Shown here in pieces: positions 8,989 to 17,910 of a DNA stretch of 26,180 nucleotides (positions are counted from its first letter, which is position 1; every line of letters starts with the position of its first letter). A model generated the notes under the pieces. The model had not been told where the DNA came from. It saw only the letters and a program-made list of their open reading frames with translations, and made no database searches. Source of the stretch: Rickettsiales bacterium (lineage in GTDB: Bacteria; Pseudomonadota; Alphaproteobacteria; TMED127); NCBI GenBank assembly GCA_002706585.1, contig PALU01000018.1, positions 14,522 through 40,701 of the forward strand, given 5' to 3'. Position numbers and translations under genes: made by a program.

Positions 8989-10934
8989 TAATTATATTTT
9001 GATAACCATTTTTGAAAAATTATTATATTCCAAAGCTCTCTACTAAAATCTTTTTTACCACTTAAATGATTTTCTAAATAAACTTTAATTTGACTATTAT
9101 TTAAGTAACCTTGTTTTTCAATGTCTGAAAAATTTATAGCTTCAAGCATCCAATTTTTTAATGGTCCACTCAACCATTTACTTAATGGTATTGAAAATCC
9201 CATTTTTGGTCTGTTCACATATTTTTCAGGAACATATCTTTTTAAAACCTCCCTTAAAATTATTTTTGTATTGCTACCTTTTATTTTCATATTTCTATTT
9301 AAATTATTTGAAAAATTAACGATTTTTTGATTTAAAAAAGGTATTCTCGTTTCCAAACTGTAATGCATCGCTGCTCTATCTACTTTATGTAATATATCAC
9401 CAGTTAGATATGTTTCTTGATCAAATTTCATTAAATTTTCTACTAAATCATTATTGTTGTTTAGATATAAACCAATTTTGTCTTTAAATTCATCGATCTC
9501 TTTTTTTGAATTTTCGTTAATTAGAAGATTTTGAGTATTTTCTGTTATAGAAATAACTGCAAAACACATATCAGAAACAGATTTGCTATTAACCAAAATA
9601 TGACCAAGCTTCTTTATTTTATCATCTAATTGAGTGATTGATCTGTTATATAAAAATATTTTTCCTAAAATATTTTCAATAATACTAAGTATATTCATTG
9701 GTAATAAAGAAATAACTTTTCCAATCATAATTCTCAACTGATATGGGCAAATTTTTAAAAATTTATTAATTTTATCAAAAGCTACATATCTGTTATAACC
9801 TCCAAACAATTCATCTGCACCATCACCTGACAATATTACTTTTACACTATTAGAAGCAAACTTAGATATTATTGCCGATGGTATCTGGGAACTATCCGCA
9901 AAAGGTTCGTCGTATATATCGGGCATTTCTTTTGATAACTCAATCAAATCTTTAGAATTTACTAAAATTTCGTTATGTTCAGTATTAAGATGACTCGATA
10001 TATTTCTAGAATAATACTTTTCATCATATTTTAAATCCTCGAATACGACTGAAAATGTTTTAATTTTTTTATTTGATTGTTTCTGCATAATAGAAGTTAT
10101 TAAAGATGAATCTATTCCACCAGATAAAAAAGATCCAACTTCAACATCTGATATCATTGTATCACTAACTACAGTATTAATTGTTTTATCAAATAAATCT
10201 AAACAGTTTTCATTATTTAAATTCAAATTTTCTTGATCATAAAAAATATCGTATTTTTTGTTACTTATAATTTGATTATCGTTAAAACTAAATGTCAATA
10301 TTTTTCCAGCCTCTAATTTAAAAACGTTTTCAAAGATTGACAAAGGCTCCGGTATATAAGAAAAATTAAAAAAATAATTTACACTTGTTTTATTTATTTT
10401 TTTTTTAAAATCTGGAAATGATAATATTGACTTTAATTCTGAGGCAAAAATAAAATTGCCCTCCAAAAATCCATAATAAAGTGGTTTTTCCCCAAACTTA
10501 TCTCTAACCAAATATAGCAAATTTTTTTTCGTATCAATCACACAAAATGCAAACATACCTTGTAATCTACTAACAGTTTCTTGAATCCCCATTTCTGAAA
10601 TTGCCTCTAAAATTGTCTCTGTATCTGATGAACTTCTCCATTTAATATTTTTTTTTTTCTTTAAATATTCTCTTATTTCTAAATGATTATAAATTTCTCC
10701 ATTATATGAAATTATGTACTGACCCGATGAAGAAATCATCGGCTGATTACCCTTTTCACTTAAATCTAAAATACTTAATCTTGTATGACCTACAAATTGA
10801 GTTTGTTCATGATTGTTCCAAAACCCTTTATTATCTGGTCCTCTATGAGAAAGGCTTGAAACCATTTTTTGTAAGATCTCAAGTCCTAATTTCTTATTAG
10901 CTCTTTTCAATATAAAGCCTGAAATACCACACAT
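8988..10934 (-). CDS. asnB: Glutamine-hydrolysing asparagine synthase family amidotransferase (AsnB-like)
   Basis: A complete 648-residue enzyme. It begins MCGISGF with Cys2 exposed as the N-terminal nucleophile of class II glutaminases; SHRGPDN (29-35) and SYNGEIYNH follow. The synthetase domain has a PP-loop SGGIDSS (271-277), SGDGADELFGGYNR and ETRIPFLNQKIV, and ends with KMGFSIPLSKWLSGPL. Paralogues in O-antigen and capsule loci (WbpS/WbtH types) amidate sugar uronic acids rather than aspartate. The position between a methyltransferase and a ligase, with a UDP-sugar dehydrogenase and 4-epimerase in the window, supports that reading, but free-asparagine synthesis cannot be excluded. Two long runs, T10 at 10397-10406 and T11 at 10648-10658, are in frame. 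It follows the methyltransferase gene by 5 bases. Confidence 0.93.
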   Translation of the reverse strand: MCGISGFILKRANKKLGLEILQKMVSSLSHRGPDNKGFWNNHEQTQFVGHTRLSILDLSEKGNQPMISSSGQYIISYNGEIYNHLEIREYLKKKKNIKWRSSSDTETILEAISEMGIQETVSRLQGMFAFCVIDTKKNLLYLVRDKFGEKPLYYGFLEGNFIFASELKSILSFPDFKKKINKTSVNYFFNFSYIPEPLSIFENVFKLEAGKILTFSFNDNQIISNKKYDIFYDQENLNLNNENCLDLFDKTINTVVSDTMISDVEVGSFLSGGIDSSLITSIMQKQSNKKIKTFSVVFEDLKYDEKYYSRNISSHLNTEHNEILVNSKDLIELSKEMPDIYDEPFADSSQIPSAIISKFASNSVKVILSGDGADELFGGYNRYVAFDKINKFLKICPYQLRIMIGKVISLLPMNILSIIENILGKIFLYNRSITQLDDKIKKLGHILVNSKSVSDMCFAVISITENTQNLLINENSKKEIDEFKDKIGLYLNNNNDLVENLMKFDQETYLTGDILHKVDRAAMHYSLETRIPFLNQKIVNFSNNLNRNMKIKGSNTKIILREVLKRYVPEKYVNRPKMGFSIPLSKWLSGPLKNWMLEAINFSDIEKQGYLNNSQIKVYLENHLSGKKDFSRELWNIIIFQKWLSKYN

Positions 10935-10939
10935 AATAT

Positions 10940-11771
10940 TTATTTTTTATAACCAATAGCACACCAATATGGTTCTTTGGTGGATATTTGAATTTTGTGG
11001 AAACCAGTATTTTTAAATAACTTTAATATACTTTTTTTTGAATATCTTTTTTCGTATTTAGTCCCGAATCTATCAAGTGAATCGTTTCTCATAACATAGA
11101 ATGATTTATCTTTATAAATACTCAAGGGTACATTTTTTACACTTATTCCTATTAAGTCTAGTAAAAAAGAAATTCTTGCTAAAGGTAGATAAATTAATAT
11201 GGCGATTATCTCACAAATAATAGATTTTACAAAAAATTTTTGTCTACTTATTATTTTTCTAAAAATTTCTGATAATTTCCAAATATATTTATACGTTTGT
11301 GAGTGATCTTCAAAATTATGATAAAGATATACTAGAAAGGGAGAGTTTTTTTTTAGTTTTTTATAAACTATCTTAAAAGATTTCACTGGATATTTTAAAT
11401 GATGTATTACTCCAAGAGAATATGCAAAATCTAAAGAATTATCTTTTATATTTAATTGTTTAATTTCTATATTGAGAAATTCTACATTTTTAAATTTTTT
11501 AAATCTTTTTTTTGAAACATTAATTGCCTTTTTGCTAGGCTCAAGAAGATACATTTTTTTAATTTTTGGTATAATATATTTTGCCCATCGGCCTGATCCA
11601 GAACCTAAATCAATACCAATATTTTTTTTATTAAATTTTTTTTTTTGGAAATATCAAGAAATAAGTATTAAAAATTTTCTTTAGTTCAAGTTTAGAAACT
11701 TTACTATTATCAAACTTGACCCATTCGTTTCCAAAATCATTAATTATTTGATTTTGTTTTTGTTTTGTCAT
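10940..11771 (-). pseudogene. Class I SAM methyltransferase, frameshifted in an A11 tract
   Basis: From ATG 11771-11769 the frame reads MTKQKQNQIINDFGNEW and reaches FPKKK at residue 45, then two stops. One base fewer in the A11 run (+ strand T, 11636-11646) gives FNKKNIGIDLGSGSGRW, and the frame then stays open to 10940: a 276-residue protein. DLGSGSGRW (54-62) is the SAM-binding motif I, LLEPSKKAI the acidic-loop strand, SLGVIHHL motif-IV-like, and PYWCAIGYKK the C-terminus. The part after the shift can begin at ATG 11554 but then lacks motif I and would not bind SAM. The family occurs in glycan clusters and often methylates sugars; the substrate is unknown. The ATG overlaps the stop of the preceding glycosyltransferase (ATGA). 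Possible explanations: real loss, ON/OFF switching, RNA slippage or a base-call error. Confidence 0.85.
11636..11646 (-). repeat. Homopolymer A11 (coding strand), frameshift site in methyltransferase
   Basis: Eleven T on the + strand, A11 in the coding strand of the methyltransferase, lying after CC and before TTTAAT. With 11 A the frame meets TAA; with 10 A (or 13) it joins FNKKNIGIDLGSGSG in frame. Confidence 0.95.
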
Positions 11772-12914
11772 TTATTTTTATACACGTTATTTATTTTATT
11801 AAACATATTAATCAAGCTCATATTTCTTTTGGCAAATAAAAAACCGTTTAGCCCAAACCTTTGTCTTTTTTTTTTATCTCTAAGCTTTGAAATTGATTTT
11901 GCTAATAAATAAGGATCGTTTGGAGGAACTAAAAATCCATTAAAATTATTTCTAATTATTTCTGGCATTGCACTAGTATTACTTGTTATTATGGGTTTTT
12001 TAAAAATCATAGACTCTAAAAATACTAATCCTAAGCCCTCATATTTTGAGGTTAAAACAAATAAATCTATAGTTTGATAAAAATCTTGAACTCGATCCAT
12101 AAAGTCGATCCAAATAATTTTTTTTTCTACTTTTAATTTTTTGGCCAAAATTTGAAGTTCTTTTTTTAAAGGACCTTTACCAACAATTATTAACCTTGTT
12201 TTTATACTTTTGTTTATTAATGATAATGCTAAAATCAAATTATCTATTGATTTTTGTGGAACAAGTCTAGCAATACATCCTATCTTTAATTCGTTGATTT
12301 TTAATTTATATTTCTTTTTTAAGTTATTCTTCTTTAAGTTTTTTTTAAGAATATTTGATTTGCTTATTCCATAATAAATTACTTTTATTTTTTTTTTTAT
12401 CAATACCAACATAATCAGATATTAAAAATTTTTTAACCGATTTTGATATCGCAATAATTGAATTAGCTTTTTTACTTACAATTTTTTCCAATAAAGATCC
12501 TTTAAAATTTTTTTTTTGACCTAAAGATCCTTGAAAGTAAACATTGTCTACGTGTTTTGAAATTATAAATTTTGGTTTACTAGAAGATAAAAACAATGCG
12601 AAAAAACTTACAATTTCCATATAAGGTAAATGTGCGTGAACTACGTCTGGTTTATATTTGTTTATGATTTTAACTAATTGAAAAATATCTTTGTATAATT
12701 TATAGAATTTTTGAAAAAAACTTTCTTCAAAAAAAAAATTTGATTTAATTACATCAATATTATTTTTTTTTAAGATTTTAAGCCAATATTTACTATTTTT
12801 TGATATAAAAATTTTTACATCGTCTAAATTTTTTTTTTGAATTACTCCCAAAGAAGCAACATGGTTTTCTGCTCCACCTTTGTCTAAGCTAGTTATTGTA
12901 TGTAGTATTTTCAC
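11768..12914 (-). pseudogene. GT4 glycosyltransferase, frameshifted in an A11 tract
   Basis: The 5' frame starts at ATG 12914-12912 (MKILHTITSLDKGGAENHV, a classic GT4 beginning) and reads 175 residues to GIDKKK, after which it runs 14 junk residues to a stop. Dropping one A from the 11-A run (+ strand T, 12388-12398) joins it to IKVIYYGISKSN, and the frame stays open to 11768: about 381 residues. The C-terminal domain has IGCIARLVPQKSIDNLI, LIIVGKGPLKKEL and the donor-binding motif SKYEGLGLVFLESM, where E-x7-E is intact. This type transfers a sugar from a nucleotide donor with retention of configuration, in the cytosol. Both ends overlap neighbours by ATGA. The gene carries five runs of at least ten A or T (11866, 12388, 12508, 12729, 12829); only the 11-base one is out of frame. 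Confidence 0.87.
12388..12398 (-). repeat. Homopolymer A11 (coding strand), frameshift site in GT4
   Basis: Eleven T on the + strand between GAT and TAAAAG of the coding strand. A11 gives KKKNKSNLL and an early stop; A10 gives KKKIKVIYYG and an intact glycosyltransferase. Confidence 0.95.
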
Positions 12915-13966
12915 AATTTTTTTAGATATTTATTGATATTTTCAAAGATGATTGGTGCAGCATCTAATTTACCAGACATAACACTCAAAACTTTTTTATT
13001 ACATCTAATATTTGCTGTCCTTATATCATTTTTATCATCTTTGAATTTTGTTTTAATTGCAAATTCAATTTTAGTATCTCGTTGTCTTATTTTTAAATCT
13101 ATATATTGATTAAAATCTTCAATTATTTTTTTTTTTATTTTACTTTTAAAAGGGTCTATTTTCATCTTTTTTAAATAAAGGGACATCTGTGAAAGTTTAG
13201 AAAATTTTTTTACAGGGGTGTACTTTACACTTGAAATACTGAAGGAATTTTTATTTCTCGGATACAAAGAGACAAATTTTCCATCCATTATAGTAATACC
13301 AGGTATACTTTTTATTTTAATTGTAGGTATAACTAGCGCCGCTAATTCGTATTTTAAATTAAATTTATTTTTTTTATTTAATCCAAGATTTGGATTTAAA
13401 TAAGTGCAGTTGATTATAAAATCAAATTTATACTCTTTTTTATTTGATAATACTAATCTAGCTTCATCAGGAACAATTCTTTTTACAAATGAATTTAATT
13501 TTAAATCACAATTTTTTTTAATTTTAAGACCTAAATTTGGCAATAACTTATCTAATAAAATTACACCTTCTTTTGTATTTACGGCACCTAAATAATCCTG
13601 AGGGTTTTTTATATATTTAATTTTGCTAGCTTTAATTTTAATTAATTTTAGATTTTTAGACATACTTTTTGTATATGTGGAAAAGTCAATTAAACTATTT
13701 TTATGAATAAGATAATAATTATTTTTTGGGAAGTATAAATATTCCTTAAATTCCTTTTTAAATTTTTTGTAACCTCGAAATGTTTGATCAATTGTTTTCT
13801 TGCACCTTGGATAATGATAACCTTGATGCAAACGATATTGATTATTTTTTGCTGCTTCACTAAGTAGTGATGAATTTTTTTCAAAAATGGTTATATCATG
13901 TTTTTTTGAAAGCCTGCTAGCAATATAACAACCATAAAAGCCTGCACCAATAATTCCTATTTTCAC
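12911..13966 (-). CDS. FAD-dependent oxidoreductase (DAO-like)
   Basis: A 351-residue protein opening with MKIGIIGAGFYGCYIA, whose GAGFYG (residues 7-12) is the FAD-binding loop, followed by the strand ITIFEKN ending in the ribose-binding Glu. NNQYRLHQGYHYPRC comes next, a block I associate with FAD oxidoreductases in polysaccharide gene sets. FIINCTYLNPNLG resembles the second FAD-contact strand, and LSVMSGKLDAAPIIFENI closes the fold. The family (D-amino-acid oxidase/glycine oxidase fold) oxidises amines or alcohols; the substrate here is unknown, and an amino sugar or a sugar-linked amino acid is a guess. The stop overlaps the downstream GT4 ATG by 4 bases, and the start lies 3 bases after the radical SAM stop. 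An 11-T run at 13126-13136 is in frame. Confidence 0.78.
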   Translation of the reverse strand: MKIGIIGAGFYGCYIASRLSKKHDITIFEKNSSLLSEAAKNNQYRLHQGYHYPRCKKTIDQTFRGYKKFKKEFKEYLYFPKNNYYLIHKNSLIDFSTYTKSMSKNLKLIKIKASKIKYIKNPQDYLGAVNTKEGVILLDKLLPNLGLKIKKNCDLKLNSFVKRIVPDEARLVLSNKKEYKFDFIINCTYLNPNLGLNKKNKFNLKYELAALVIPTIKIKSIPGITIMDGKFVSLYPRNKNSFSISSVKYTPVKKFSKLSQMSLYLKKMKIDPFKSKIKKKIIEDFNQYIDLKIRQRDTKIEFAIKTKFKDDKNDIRTANIRCNKKVLSVMSGKLDAAPIIFENINKYLKKL

Positions 13967-13969
13967 AGC

Positions 13970-15004
13970 CTAGTCTCTTGTTTCTTTGTAACAATTTTTA
14001 CAAAAATCTTTCAGATCATGATTAATTATAGATTTTCTTAAATCTTTATAACTCTCAGAGTTCCAAATATTATGAAAATCATTATTATTCACATTTCCGT
14101 AATTATTTACTTTTGAATCCCCAATCATACAGCAAGAAACTATGTCTCCTTGTGCGGTTACATATGGATTATGCCAAGGATAGCTACACTTGTTACTCTC
14201 AGACAATAAATTACTTTCAACCACACGTGCTTTGAAATTTTGAGAATTATATCTATTTATAATTTCTTTTATAAATTTATTATTTTTTTCACCATAATTA
14301 ATGTCTGACTCGCGATTCTTGTTCTCCCAGTCATTCTTGCCCCAACCTGTTAACTGTACTTGTAACTCAAATTCATGAAAGCCTATATCTTTACATAATC
14401 TTACTATACTTTCCAGCTCATGATAATTTATCTTTTGTAGAAGACACATTGCTCTTAATTTAACTTTATTTTCATTTTTCTTAGATAATATTTTTACATT
14501 ATTAATAACTGTATCAAAGTTTGACTTTACTCTAATTTTTTCAAAAATTTCTTTTGAAGCACCATCAATACTTATTGAAACTCTGTATATAGATTTTGAA
14601 TTTAAAATTTTATCAATTATTTTTTCATTTAATAAACTTCCATTCGTAATTGTCTCCACGAATACACCATATTGATCGCAAATTTCTATCATTTCAAAAA
14701 AGTTCTTGTTTACAAACGGTTCTCCCATACCTTGTAACTTGACTTTAATTAACTGCAAATTTTGTTTAATTACATTTCTAAATGTTTCTACAGTCATATT
14801 ATTTGCTTTGAAATTTGGCTCAGAAACTTGACACATAGTACATCTAAAATTACATCCTGTTGTAGGCTCTATATCCATGGATAAAGGTTTGTATGGTGCG
14901 TAAGAACTAGGAAAATTTTTAAATATTATAAATTTAAACAAGTTAAATAATTTATATATTAAATATTTTTTTGGAATTTTAAAAATTAATTGTCTAATTC
15001 TCAT
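13970..15004 (-). CDS. Radical SAM/SPASM domain protein
   Basis: A 344-residue enzyme. Its first ~40 residues are basic and hydrophobic, then DIEPTTGCNFRCTMCQV supplies CxxxCxxC (C51, C55, C58) for the radical SAM [4Fe-4S] cluster. GMGEPFVNKNFFEM is the GGEP-like motif and RVSISIDGAS the following strand. The C-terminus has a SPASM-like cysteine set: CSYPWHNPYVTAQGDIVSCC and then FCKNC (C335, C338) close to the end. SPASM proteins bind auxiliary Fe-S clusters and modify peptides, or act as sugar or aminoglycoside dehydrogenases; members are common in surface-glycan loci. Located between a GT4 and an FAD oxidoreductase with 2-3 base gaps, it probably modifies a sugar or an amino-acid substituent of the glycan. 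The reaction cannot be read from sequence. Confidence 0.85.
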   Translation of the reverse strand: MRIRQLIFKIPKKYLIYKLFNLFKFIIFKNFPSSYAPYKPLSMDIEPTTGCNFRCTMCQVSEPNFKANNMTVETFRNVIKQNLQLIKVKLQGMGEPFVNKNFFEMIEICDQYGVFVETITNGSLLNEKIIDKILNSKSIYRVSISIDGASKEIFEKIRVKSNFDTVINNVKILSKKNENKVKLRAMCLLQKINYHELESIVRLCKDIGFHEFELQVQLTGWGKNDWENKNRESDINYGEKNNKFIKEIINRYNSQNFKARVVESNLLSESNKCSYPWHNPYVTAQGDIVSCCMIGDSKVNNYGNVNNNDFHNIWNSESYKDLRKSIINHDLKDFCKNCYKETRD

Positions 15005-15006
15005 TT

Positions 15007-16113
15007 TTAAAACAATTTAGAGTATTTTTTAAACATCTGTTCATAGTTAAAATGTAAATCTATACTTCTCCTTGCTGATTGAGACATTTTCTTTTGTAAA
15101 TCTAAACTTTGATAAATTTTTATTATTTTAAAATAAATCTTATCAATATTATTATCAACCAATACGATATTATCTACTCCTTTATATTTTTTTCTCAATC
15201 CAAAATTTCCACCAACATTAGAGGAAATTACTGGCAAACCTGATGACAATGCTTGAAGAATAGATGTGCTAGATGTTTCATCTTTACTTAAATGAAGGTA
15301 CAAATTTAAACTTTTAAACCATTTTTTTATTTCAGATTGATTTAAATTTCCCTCAAATTTAACAAATTTTTCTAAGCCATTTTTTTTTACAAATTTGTAA
15401 AGCTCATTTTTTGTTGGACCATCCCCAGCTAGAGATAATGTTATTTTATTTTTTATTAATATTTTTTTATATTTTTTAAATATTTTCAATAATAAATCCT
15501 GTCTTTTATCCGAATGAAATCTAGCCGCCATTCCTAATTTAAAATTTTTTGTTTTTTTAATTCTTTTACTTAAAAAATAATTTTTATTTATTCCATTAAT
15601 AATTATTCTAGGCTTTAGAAAAAAAAATTTATTAAGCCTATTAAAAAAACTAATTTTTTTTCTATTTGATACTACTACAGTTTGATCAGCAAAAAATGAA
15701 TTAAATACATATAAAAACCAATACTTAATACCTTTTGTTAAATCAGGTGTGTGATGAACATATATTAGTCTAAATTTATTTAAAAATTTAAAAATAAAAA
15801 AAATAAATAATGGAAAATCATGAACAATAATCACATCAAATTTTTTTTTAAATAAAAAATTGGATATTGAAAAAAAGTTATGAATTATATTTTTCTTAAA
15901 AATATACTTATATTGAGTGGAAATATTTTGACAAATTTTAACATGTGATGGTAGTAATTTTTCTACTCCATTAAATAGAAAAAAAAAACTATACTTTTTT
16001 TTATCAATATTTTTAGCACCTTCTACTAACGAAAATGCAACAGCACTGGTGCCTCCTAAACCAGAAAATACAATTTGTAATATTTTTTTTTTATTAGGGG
16101 GTTCAGTTAACAT
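15007..16113 (-). CDS. GT4 glycosyltransferase with E-x7-Q variant motif
   Basis: A 368-residue family-4 glycosyltransferase, first gene of the long minus-strand operon. It opens with ILQIVFSGLGGTSAVAFSL (glycine-rich acceptor-domain loop) and contains FDVIIVHDFPLF, a hydrophobic stretch LIYVHHTPDL, the domain linker RIIINGINKNYF, and the C-terminal domain LGMAARFHSDKRQDLLL, LSLAGDGPTKNEL. The donor motif is KDETSSTSILQALSSGLPVI: E279 is followed after seven residues by Q287 instead of the usual second Glu. The protein is otherwise full-length and undamaged. It transfers a sugar from a nucleotide donor to the growing lipid-linked repeat; donor unknown. A 10-T run at 16083-16092 sits in frame just after the start (PPNKKKILQI). 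Divergent from the ABC exporter across 98 bases. Confidence 0.87.
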   Translation of the reverse strand: MLTEPPNKKKILQIVFSGLGGTSAVAFSLVEGAKNIDKKKYSFFFLFNGVEKLLPSHVKICQNISTQYKYIFKKNIIHNFFSISNFLFKKKFDVIIVHDFPLFIFFIFKFLNKFRLIYVHHTPDLTKGIKYWFLYVFNSFFADQTVVVSNRKKISFFNRLNKFFFLKPRIIINGINKNYFLSKRIKKTKNFKLGMAARFHSDKRQDLLLKIFKKYKKILIKNKITLSLAGDGPTKNELYKFVKKNGLEKFVKFEGNLNQSEIKKWFKSLNLYLHLSKDETSSTSILQALSSGLPVISSNVGGNFGLRKKYKGVDNIVLVDNNIDKIYFKIIKIYQSLDLQKKMSQSARRSIDLHFNYEQMFKKYSKLF

Positions 16114-16153
16114 AAATAAAAATTATATTTAAATTATTAAATATCTATATAAT

Positions 16154-16171
16154 ATCAATTTTTAAATTGAT
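16154..16171. promoter_or_regulatory. 18-bp palindrome in divergent intergenic region
   Basis: ATCAATTT, two bases, then AAATTGAT: a perfect dyad in the 98 bases between the divergent GT4 and ABC exporter genes. A TATAAT on the + strand lies immediately before (16148-16153) and could be a -10 element, though no good -35 is seen. It may be an operator, but in DNA this A+T-rich such dyads can arise by chance. Confidence 0.22.
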
Positions 16172-16211
16172 TATATTTTAAAAAATTTCACAAGATGTAT
16201 TAAAAGCTTTA

Positions 16212-17909
16212 ATGAATAAAAAAATATTAAACCTAATTACTGGATTTAAGAAAAGTGATGTTTTTTTTATAATTTTTCTTGTCTTTATAGGATCTACTTT
16301 TGAAATTTTAAGTTTGGGTATAGTTATTCCTCTAATTTCAGTTTTTGCTGAAAATCCTGAGAACAGTATACTTGCTATATATTTGACTAAAATATTCGAT
16401 AAATCATTTAATTCTAATGAAGTAATCTTAATATTAAGCACCCTAATTTTAACTATATTTTTAACTAGATTTATATTTCTTAGTTTTTTAACAACTAAAA
16501 TTAATTTATTCATTTTCACTTGCCAAAAATTAATCAGTGAAAAGCTTTTGAAAATATTTATGAGTAAAAATTTCAACTGGCACTCTGAAAATAATAAATC
16601 GTATTTTATAAATTTAATGACGACTGAAGTTTTTAATTTCTGTCAAAATGGCTTATCTGGTTTTTTATTTTTATGCTCTGAGTTAATATTTTTTTTATCT
16701 ATTGTTGTATTTTTAGTTTTTTGGGAACCAAAAATATTTTTCTTGATTATGTTTATCTCTTTAATTTTCTTTCCGGTTCTAATTAAATTTACAAAAAAAG
16801 TTTCTTACTCTTTAGGAGTTACCAGGCAACAAATGGAAAGCAATATATTAATTTCAATAAATGAAAGTTTAAACGGAATAAAAGAAATGATACTTTACAA
16901 ATGGAGCAAGCCGGTAAAAGAAAAATTTTCCCTATTAGCTTCAAAATTGGTAAAAGTATCTGCTAAGCACAATAGTTTTCAAGACATAAGTAGATATCTA
17001 ATTGAATTATTCGGTGTCATTTTAGTCGTAATATTTATTTATTTCCTTACAGCCTCTAACAAAGAAAGTAATTTAATAACTATTGGGATTTTTGGAGCCG
17101 CATTGTTTAGATTAATGCCAATACTGAACAGAATTTCAACTTATTCTCAGAGATTGAAATATGGAATGGCTTCAACAAATAAAATCGATGAATTTTATAG
17201 AGATAATAAAAATAAATTAGATGAATTTGAAAATATTGAATTTCTAAATGATTTAATATTGAATAATATTTATTTTAAATTTAATAACAAAGATAAATTT
17301 GTTCTAGAAAATATTAATCTCAAAATTAAATCTAATGAAGTAATTGGTATAAGTGGTGAAAGTGGCTCCGGAAAAACAACATTAAGTAATATAATAATGG
17401 GTTTAATAACTCCTAGCTCAGGCGAAATAATAGTTGATGGTAAAAAAATTATAAACGAGAAACTATCAATTCAAAAAAATATAGCTTTCGTACCTCAAAA
17501 TTTTTTCCATATGGACTCAAATATTTTAGACAATATTACTTTTTTTGATAAAAAAGTTAAAATTAAAAATTTAAAATTTGCTTTAAAAAACTCTTTGTTA
17601 CTAGATTCTATTTTAAATAAAACCCTATCATTAAAGACTCATTTAGGAAATAATGCGCTAAAAATATCTGGAGGACAATTACAAAGAATTAGTATTGCTA
17701 GAGCAATTTATAGAATGCCCAAAATACTTATACTTGACGAACCAACAAGTGCTCTAGATCAAAAAAACCAGGATTTATTTAGTCAAATTATTCTAAATCT
17801 GAGAAAAAAGATTACAATTATTATAATTTCTCATAATAAAAATTTACTTCAAAATTGTGATAAAGTTTATTCCCTGGAAAGTAAAACTTTAAAAGAAATA
17901 GAGAAATAA
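16212..17909 (+). CDS. ABC exporter fused permease-ATPase, PglK/MsbA-like flippase
   Basis: A 565-residue half-transporter: about six hydrophobic segments over residues 15-310, then an ATPase domain. Walker A is GISGESGSGKTTL (near 380-392), the Q-loop AFVPQNFF, signature KISGGQLQRISIARA, Walker B ILILDEPTSALD and the switch His in IIISHNKN; all catalytic elements are present. This architecture belongs to lipid A/lipid-linked oligosaccharide flippases (MsbA, PglK). In a cluster with a WecA-like enzyme and no Wzx in view, flipping undecaprenyl-linked glycan is the most economical role; peptide or lipid export is possible. It is the only gene on + between two minus-strand operons; its stop lies one base from the stop of the convergent Gfo/Idh gene. 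ATG at 16212 is chosen because the preceding bases give no other in-frame start. Confidence 0.9.
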   Translation: MNKKILNLITGFKKSDVFFIIFLVFIGSTFEILSLGIVIPLISVFAENPENSILAIYLTKIFDKSFNSNEVILILSTLILTIFLTRFIFLSFLTTKINLFIFTCQKLISEKLLKIFMSKNFNWHSENNKSYFINLMTTEVFNFCQNGLSGFLFLCSELIFFLSIVVFLVFWEPKIFFLIMFISLIFFPVLIKFTKKVSYSLGVTRQQMESNILISINESLNGIKEMILYKWSKPVKEKFSLLASKLVKVSAKHNSFQDISRYLIELFGVILVVIFIYFLTASNKESNLITIGIFGAALFRLMPILNRISTYSQRLKYGMASTNKIDEFYRDNKNKLDEFENIEFLNDLILNNIYFKFNNKDKFVLENINLKIKSNEVIGISGESGSGKTTLSNIIMGLITPSSGEIIVDGKKIINEKLSIQKNIAFVPQNFFHMDSNILDNITFFDKKVKIKNLKFALKNSLLLDSILNKTLSLKTHLGNNALKISGGQLQRISIARAIYRMPKILILDEPTSALDQKNQDLFSQIILNLRKKITIIIISHNKNLLQNCDKVYSLESKTLKEIEK

Positions 17910-17910
17910 G

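Noticed and set aside
13690..13884. Short frame inside the FAD oxidoreductase on the same strand
   Set aside because: Out of frame with an intact enzyme and without any motif; a shadow.
16178..16576. Minus-strand open frame of 132 codons opposite the ABC exporter
   Set aside because: It is fully antisense to a well-supported transmembrane region, has low-complexity Ile/Lys/Asn composition and no motif.
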